Shown here: piece by piece, positions 60,889-64,000 of the stretch
Numbering within the stretch: position 1 is the first letter of the stretch
Layout of the letters: every line of letters begins with the position of its first letter
Assembly: GCF_039523735.1 (NCBI RefSeq)
Contig: NZ_BAAAFW010000054.1
Location: 62,001 to 126,000 of the forward strand
Length of the DNA stretch: 64,000 nt
Source of the DNA: Tatumella punctata
GTDB taxonomy: Bacteria > Pseudomonadota > Gammaproteobacteria > Enterobacterales > Enterobacteriaceae
Direction: 5' to 3'
Translations under genes and position numbers: made by a program
Notes under the pieces: generated by a model
Told to the model about the DNA's origin: nothing
What the model saw: the letters and a program-made list of their open reading frames with translations, nothing else
Databases searched by the model: none

Positions 60889-61542
60889 ATGAACACTCAA
60901 TCAGATAAAATTACACTGACTGCGTTTTATCTGGGTAGTTTTGTTATCTACTACCTGATAACACTGATGATTACGCTGTTTCCTAATTTTGCCGCCCTGC
61001 GGGCCAGCGGTTTGCTGGTTCCGGTACTCTGCGTGTTTGAATTTGCGGTGATTTATCCGTTATACCGTTTTTATTGTCAGCGCCGGAACGATATTCCTTT
61101 CAGCACACTGCAGCCGTGGCAAACACTGCTATTCAGTCTGCTGCTGTTGCTACTGATTGTGGCAGAAACACAATATCTGCTGCCCGAAATCTGGCTATCC
61201 GAGCAGGCAAATCAGCCCCGCAGTTCACAGCTTATCCTGTTAATCACCGCAGTCTGTCTGGCGCCGGTTTTTGAAGAGGTATTATTTCGCGGTTTTTTAT
61301 TACAAACGTTTCTGCTGTGGGCTCCGAAAAGCCGTTTTGCCGCCATGTTACTGACGTCTTTACTGTTTGCTGCCATGCATACCCAGTATGTTCACTGGCA
61401 GTCGGTGGCCGCATTAACGTTATTTTCACTGTTGCTGTGCTGGGCAAGACTGAAAAGCCGCGGGCTGGCGCTGCCGGTATTTTTACATACACTAAATAAT
61501 CTGATAGCACTGGTACCGGCTTTCTATCTGTCGGCCCTGTAA
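60889..61542 (+). CDS. CPBP family intramembrane glutamic endopeptidase
   Basis: CPBP (CAAX/Abi) proteases are multi-span membrane proteins. The start at 60889 (MNTQSDKITLTAFYLGSF) gives 217 residues; the open frame extends upstream without family sequence, and the ribosome-binding site is weak. The motifs are complete: EEVLFRGFLL (motif 1, about residues 128-137), LLFAAMHTQY (motif 2) and FLHTLNNL (motif 3). About six membrane helices are visible. The role is unknown; family members act in bacteriocin self-immunity and protein processing. It is flanked by small unrelated-looking genes. Confidence 0.88.
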   Translation: MNTQSDKITLTAFYLGSFVIYYLITLMITLFPNFAALRASGLLVPVLCVFEFAVIYPLYRFYCQRRNDIPFSTLQPWQTLLFSLLLLLLIVAETQYLLPEIWLSEQANQPRSSQLILLITAVCLAPVFEEVLFRGFLLQTFLLWAPKSRFAAMLLTSLLFAAMHTQYVHWQSVAALTLFSLLLCWARLKSRGLALPVFLHTLNNLIALVPAFYLSAL

Positions 61543-61597
61543 CCGCATGCAGGCACCGGGGACAGGCCGCAACCTGCCCGCGAGAAATCAGGGCGTT

Positions 61598-61801
61598 TCA
61601 GCGATCACGTTCCTGTTCAAAATGGGTTTTGAACTGTTCATAAATCGAAATCATATTGGCAGCATCCCCTTGTAACGGACTCAGTTTTCCGGCGCGAACC
61701 AGTTCAATAACTAACTGCAATGCCGCCTGTTTAGGATGCTGTGCGGGCTGGGAGATCGCTTCATTAAGGTGCTGTATCGGCTGAGAACTGGTTTCTTTCA
61801 T
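61598..61801 (-). CDS. Small conserved-looking hypothetical protein (67 aa)
   Basis: I do not recognise this product. It is predicted to be largely helical and soluble: a polar N-terminus (SSQPIQHLNEAISQPAQHP) precedes KQAALQLVIELVRAGKLSP and a charged helix ending HFEQERDR. An AGG site 8 bases upstream supports the start. It is convergent with the CPBP gene. No signal peptide or membrane segment is seen. Confidence 0.65.
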   Translation of the reverse strand: MKETSSQPIQHLNEAISQPAQHPKQAALQLVIELVRAGKLSPLQGDAANMISIYEQFKTHFEQERDR

Positions 61802-61961
61802 AATGTTACCTGTAGAAATAATATTAACGATATACAGGGCGGAAGTGTAACGCAGTTATTTAATCTCTGGCAGAATAACCGCCGTCTTTTTCAGTTTTTT
61901 TATACAAAACAACAGTGACAACGGCAGCAACAGTCGATTAGCAAAATGTTACCAATCACAA

Positions 61962-61970
61962 TGCTATACT
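61962..61970 (+). promoter_or_regulatory. Extended -10 promoter candidate
   Basis: TGCTATACT is an extended -10 element about 50 bases before the 61-codon gene at 62019. No good -35 box is present. Confidence 0.4.
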
Positions 61971-62018
61971 GAGATTCCGGTCATCACGATACAAGGACAC
62001 TGCGCTAAGGAGCCAGTC

Positions 62019-62204
62019 ATGTTAATCGGATTTGTATTATTAGTCAGTGCCTGTGGTAACGATGCCTGTGATGCATTACCCGTATCTGAACATATATTTC
62101 CGGACCAGGTCAGCTGTGAGCAGATGGCCGACCGCATACATAAAGTGCGCCCCCATGCGGTACTGATCTGCGGAGAAGTTCACCGTGATCGTCAGCCACA
62201 ATAA
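62019..62204 (+). CDS. Small Cys-containing lipoprotein-like protein (61 aa)
   Basis: The 61-residue product starts MLIGFVLLVSAC, a very short signal-like sequence with a possible lipobox (VSAC, Cys12). It has four further positions of interest: Cys at 17, 33 and 51 together with an acidic and His-containing body (DALPVSEHIFPDQVSCEQMADRIHK). AAGGAG lies 7 bases upstream, an excellent ribosome-binding site, and a terminator follows at 62219. I do not recognise the family. The signal is shorter than usual, so export is uncertain. Confidence 0.7.
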   Translation: MLIGFVLLVSACGNDACDALPVSEHIFPDQVSCEQMADRIHKVRPHAVLICGEVHRDRQPQ

Positions 62205-62218
62205 ACCGGCTGCGGTCT

Positions 62219-62249
62219 GTCACCCGCGATTTGTGCGGTGACTCTTTTT
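62219..62249 (+). terminator. Rho-independent terminator after the 61-codon gene
   Basis: GTCACC and GGTGAC pair, extended by CGC/GCG across a one-base bulge, followed by TCTTTTT. Confidence 0.8.
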
Positions 62250-62267
62250 GCTGACCCGGGGTAACAG

Positions 62268-62549
62268 ATGAAAACAAAAAAATCCCGGCCGCGTAAACCC
62301 TCCGGGCGCTGGGTATATTATCTGCTGTATCAGGAGATTCTCTGGCCCTGCCCTGTCCGCTGGGAATGGGAAAGCGGATTCGGTGGCTGGCTGCCATTTT
62401 ACTATGCCCCGACCTTTGAATTTATTGCTGCCGATCCTGCCCGCGTAACCCGGGTGCGGCGTCCGGTAAAGGGTACAGCACTGAGCCCGCTGGCCGGCCG
62501 GGAACGGCTTATCCGCCAGGTGAAGGAAGATACGGAAAATGAAGAATAA
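62268..62549 (+). CDS. Hypothetical protein (93 aa)
   Basis: I do not recognise this 93-residue product. It has a basic N-terminus (KTKKSRPRKPSGRW), a Trp/Tyr-rich middle (YYLLYQEILWPCPVRWEWE, GFGGWLPFYYAP) and a charged C-terminus ending KEDTENEE. No signal peptide is evident. CCGGGG lies 7 bases before the start. It begins just after a terminator and is convergent with osmC. It may be a genuine small gene but no family support is available from sequence alone. Confidence 0.6.
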   Translation: MKTKKSRPRKPSGRWVYYLLYQEILWPCPVRWEWESGFGGWLPFYYAPTFEFIAADPARVTRVRRPVKGTALSPLAGRERLIRQVKEDTENEE

Positions 62550-62579
62550 TGGCCCGCTGAGCGCGGGCACATATCACTG

Positions 62580-63008
62580 TCAGTTCATTAGCGTGTAGTC
62601 GAGGGTGATTTCCGTATCCAGTAACTGCGACACCGGACATCCGGCTTTCGCTTTCAGGATGATTTCTTCAAATTTTTTCTCATCAATGCCCGGTAATTCG
62701 ACCTCACTGGCCAGCGCGATACGGGTAATCGCAAAGCCTTCGCCTTTTTTATCCAGTGACACGTCGGCAACGGTATCAATACTTTTCGGCGTATAACCTG
62801 CCTGTCCGAGCATCAGGGAAAGAGCCATAGAAAAGCAGGCGGCATGGGCTGCACCAATCAGTTCTTCGGGGTTAGTACCGGGCTTATCTTCAAAGCGGGT
62901 ATTAAACCCGTAAGGCTGCTGGCTCAGAGCGCCGCTGAGGGTACTTACCGTTCCTTTGCCCTTAATATCACCTTCCCAATGGGCCGAGCCTTGTTTATGA
63001 ATAGTCAT
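62580..63008 (-). CDS. osmC: Organic hydroperoxide-reducing protein OsmC
   Basis: OsmC is a stress-induced thiol peroxidase that prefers organic hydroperoxides. The 142 residues (E. coli 143) open MTIHKQGSAHWEGDIKGKGT. The redox Cys pair is in AAHAACFSMAL (about residue 59) and KAGCPVSQLL (about 124). GGAGG precedes the start. It stands between unrelated small genes and lldD, away from its E. coli location. In E. coli it is RpoS- and Rcs-controlled; no such site was identified here. Confidence 0.96.
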   Translation of the reverse strand: MTIHKQGSAHWEGDIKGKGTVSTLSGALSQQPYGFNTRFEDKPGTNPEELIGAAHAACFSMALSLMLGQAGYTPKSIDTVADVSLDKKGEGFAITRIALASEVELPGIDEKKFEEIILKAKAGCPVSQLLDTEITLDYTLMN

Positions 63009-63079
63009 CAGTTCCTCCGGTTCAGGTTCGTAAAACTTAAGTATAGCCGCAGTAACAAACTGCGGCCTGCATTTACGAT

Positions 63080-64000
63080 TTATCCCACCAGCAGGTGATT
63101 AGCCGCCAGTAATTCCCGGCTGATATCACTCACCGATTTAGCCCCGGTCAGTGTCATTGCCACACGCATTTCATTCGCGATCAGCGTCAGCAGATTTTCC
63201 ACACCCTGCTGCCCATGGGCAGCCAGTGCATAAATAAATGCCCGGCCCAGTAATACGGTATCTGCACCCAGTGCCAGCATCCGCACCACATCCAGACCGT
63301 TGCGGATACCACTGTCTGCCAGCAGGGTAAGATCACCTTTTACTGCATCAGCAATTGCCGGCATTGCCCGTGCCGTCGATAAGACACCATCCAGTTGCCG
63401 GCCACCATGATTCGATACCACAATACCATCAGCACCAAAGCGGACGGCATCTTTTGCATCTTCAGGATCCAGAATGCCTTTAATCACCATCGGACCGTCC
63501 CAGAAATCACGGATCCACTCCAGGTCTTTCCAGGAAATCGACGGATCAAAGTTTTTCGCCAGCCAGCCAATATAGTCTTCCAGTGCGGTCGGTTTCCCCA
63601 GGTAAGCCGATACATTACCGAGATCATGGGGCCTGCCAAGTACACCCACATCCCATGCCCAGCGAGGGTGCTGAACCGACTGTAAGTAACGCCGTGATGC
63701 TGCAAACGGCCCGCTCATTCCTGAATGAGCATCACGGTAACGTGCGCCGGGGGTGGGCATATCTACCGTAAAGACCAGGGTGGTACAGCCGGCTGCTTTT
63801 GCCCTTTCCAGTGCATTACGCATAAATCCGCGATCGCGCAGGACATATAACTGGAACCACATTGGCCGGGACATCGCCGGCGCCACTTCTTCGATCGGAC
63901 AAACAGAGACTGTCGACAAGGTAAAAGGTATTCCGGCGTCCGAAGCGGCTTTGGCTGCCTGTACTTCTCCGCGGCGGGCATACATTCCCGTCAGACCCAC
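63080..64000 (-). CDS. lldD: Quinone-dependent L-lactate dehydrogenase (partial, N-terminus off the right edge)
   Basis: LldD is the FMN-dependent, membrane-associated enzyme that oxidises L-lactate to pyruvate and feeds electrons to quinone, and so ultimately to cytochrome bo3. 306 C-terminal residues are visible; compared with E. coli LldD (396 aa) about 80 N-terminal residues lie beyond the window. The catalytic His and Arg are in VVSNHGGRQLDG, with FMN-phosphate-binding LADSGIRNGLDVVRMLALGADTVLLGR. The C-terminus is shorter than in E. coli by about fifteen residues. Any lldP/lldR partners would be outside the window. Confidence 0.95.
   Translation of the reverse strand: MGLTGMYARRGEVQAAKAASDAGIPFTLSTVSVCPIEEVAPAMSRPMWFQLYVLRDRGFMRNALERAKAAGCTTLVFTVDMPTPGARYRDAHSGMSGPFAASRRYLQSVQHPRWAWDVGVLGRPHDLGNVSAYLGKPTALEDYIGWLAKNFDPSISWKDLEWIRDFWDGPMVIKGILDPEDAKDAVRFGADGIVVSNHGGRQLDGVLSTARAMPAIADAVKGDLTLLADSGIRNGLDVVRMLALGADTVLLGRAFIYALAAHGQQGVENLLTLIANEMRVAMTLTGAKSVSDISRELLAANHLLVG

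Overview
The window is a chromosomal segment of a gammaproteobacterium of the order Enterobacterales. Almost every gene has an Escherichia coli K-12 counterpart of nearly equal length, and the order follows the E. coli clpP-to-proC region. Losses relative to E. coli (phoA, tsx, yajD, malZ, araJ, mak, yajO, yaiA/aroM) together with lpxO, osmC and lldD near proC suggest an Erwiniaceae-type genome (Pantoea/Erwinia/Tatumella-like). The genus cannot be fixed from the sequence alone.

Layout. 1-2.8 kb: clpP (cut by the left edge), tig and bolA on the minus strand, with a textbook sigma-32 promoter before clpP. 3.0-11.8 kb: yajG, ampG, the cyoABCDE cytochrome bo3 operon and yajR. 11.9-24.1 kb: cofactor and housekeeping genes (yajQ, panE, yajL, thiI, xseB-ispA-dxs, pgpA-thiL, nusB-ribE-ribD-nrdR), then kbp and yajI. 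24.1-29.0 kb: an accessory cassette with one luciferase-like flavin monooxygenase and a four-gene polar amino acid-type ABC importer. It is bracketed by two copies of a ~340-bp repeat; the left copy is internally deleted and the right copy carries an unrecognised small ORF. 29.1-36.0 kb: secF-secD-yajC-tgt-queA on the minus strand, then acpH and a 2-Cys peroxiredoxin. 36-44 kb: an MscM/YbdG-type channel, proY, brnQ, a MetE-like methyltransferase with a candidate MetJ box, and phoR-phoB behind a Pho box. 44.3-49.2 kb: sbcD-sbcC, the latter enlarged to 1225 residues and extremely Gln-rich. 49.2-53.1 kb: an accessory module of an AraC regulator, an APH-type kinase and an ethanolamine-type permease where E. 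coli has araJ/mak. 53.2-57.7 kb: rdgC, ppnP, aroL, a DUF2076 gene, yaiI and proC. 57.8-64.0 kb: lpxO, psiF, iraP and a run of small envelope or hypothetical genes (Gly-rich microlipoprotein, I78 inhibitor lipoprotein, CPBP protease, three small unknowns), then osmC and lldD (cut by the right edge).

How genes work together. The cyo operon builds a complete proton-pumping quinol oxidase including heme O synthase. xseB-ispA-dxs feeds isoprenoid and thiamin precursors, thiI and thiL complete thiamin diphosphate synthesis, and ribD-ribE supply riboflavin. queA-tgt with yajC-secD-secF is the classical queuosine/secretion cluster. phoBR and psiF remain although phoA is absent between psiF and iraP. 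No tRNA, rRNA, CRISPR array, prophage or recognisable transposase was seen. The most unusual parts are the repeat-flanked monooxygenase/ABC cassette, the kinase/permease/regulator module, the Gln-rich SbcC and the small-gene cluster after psiF.
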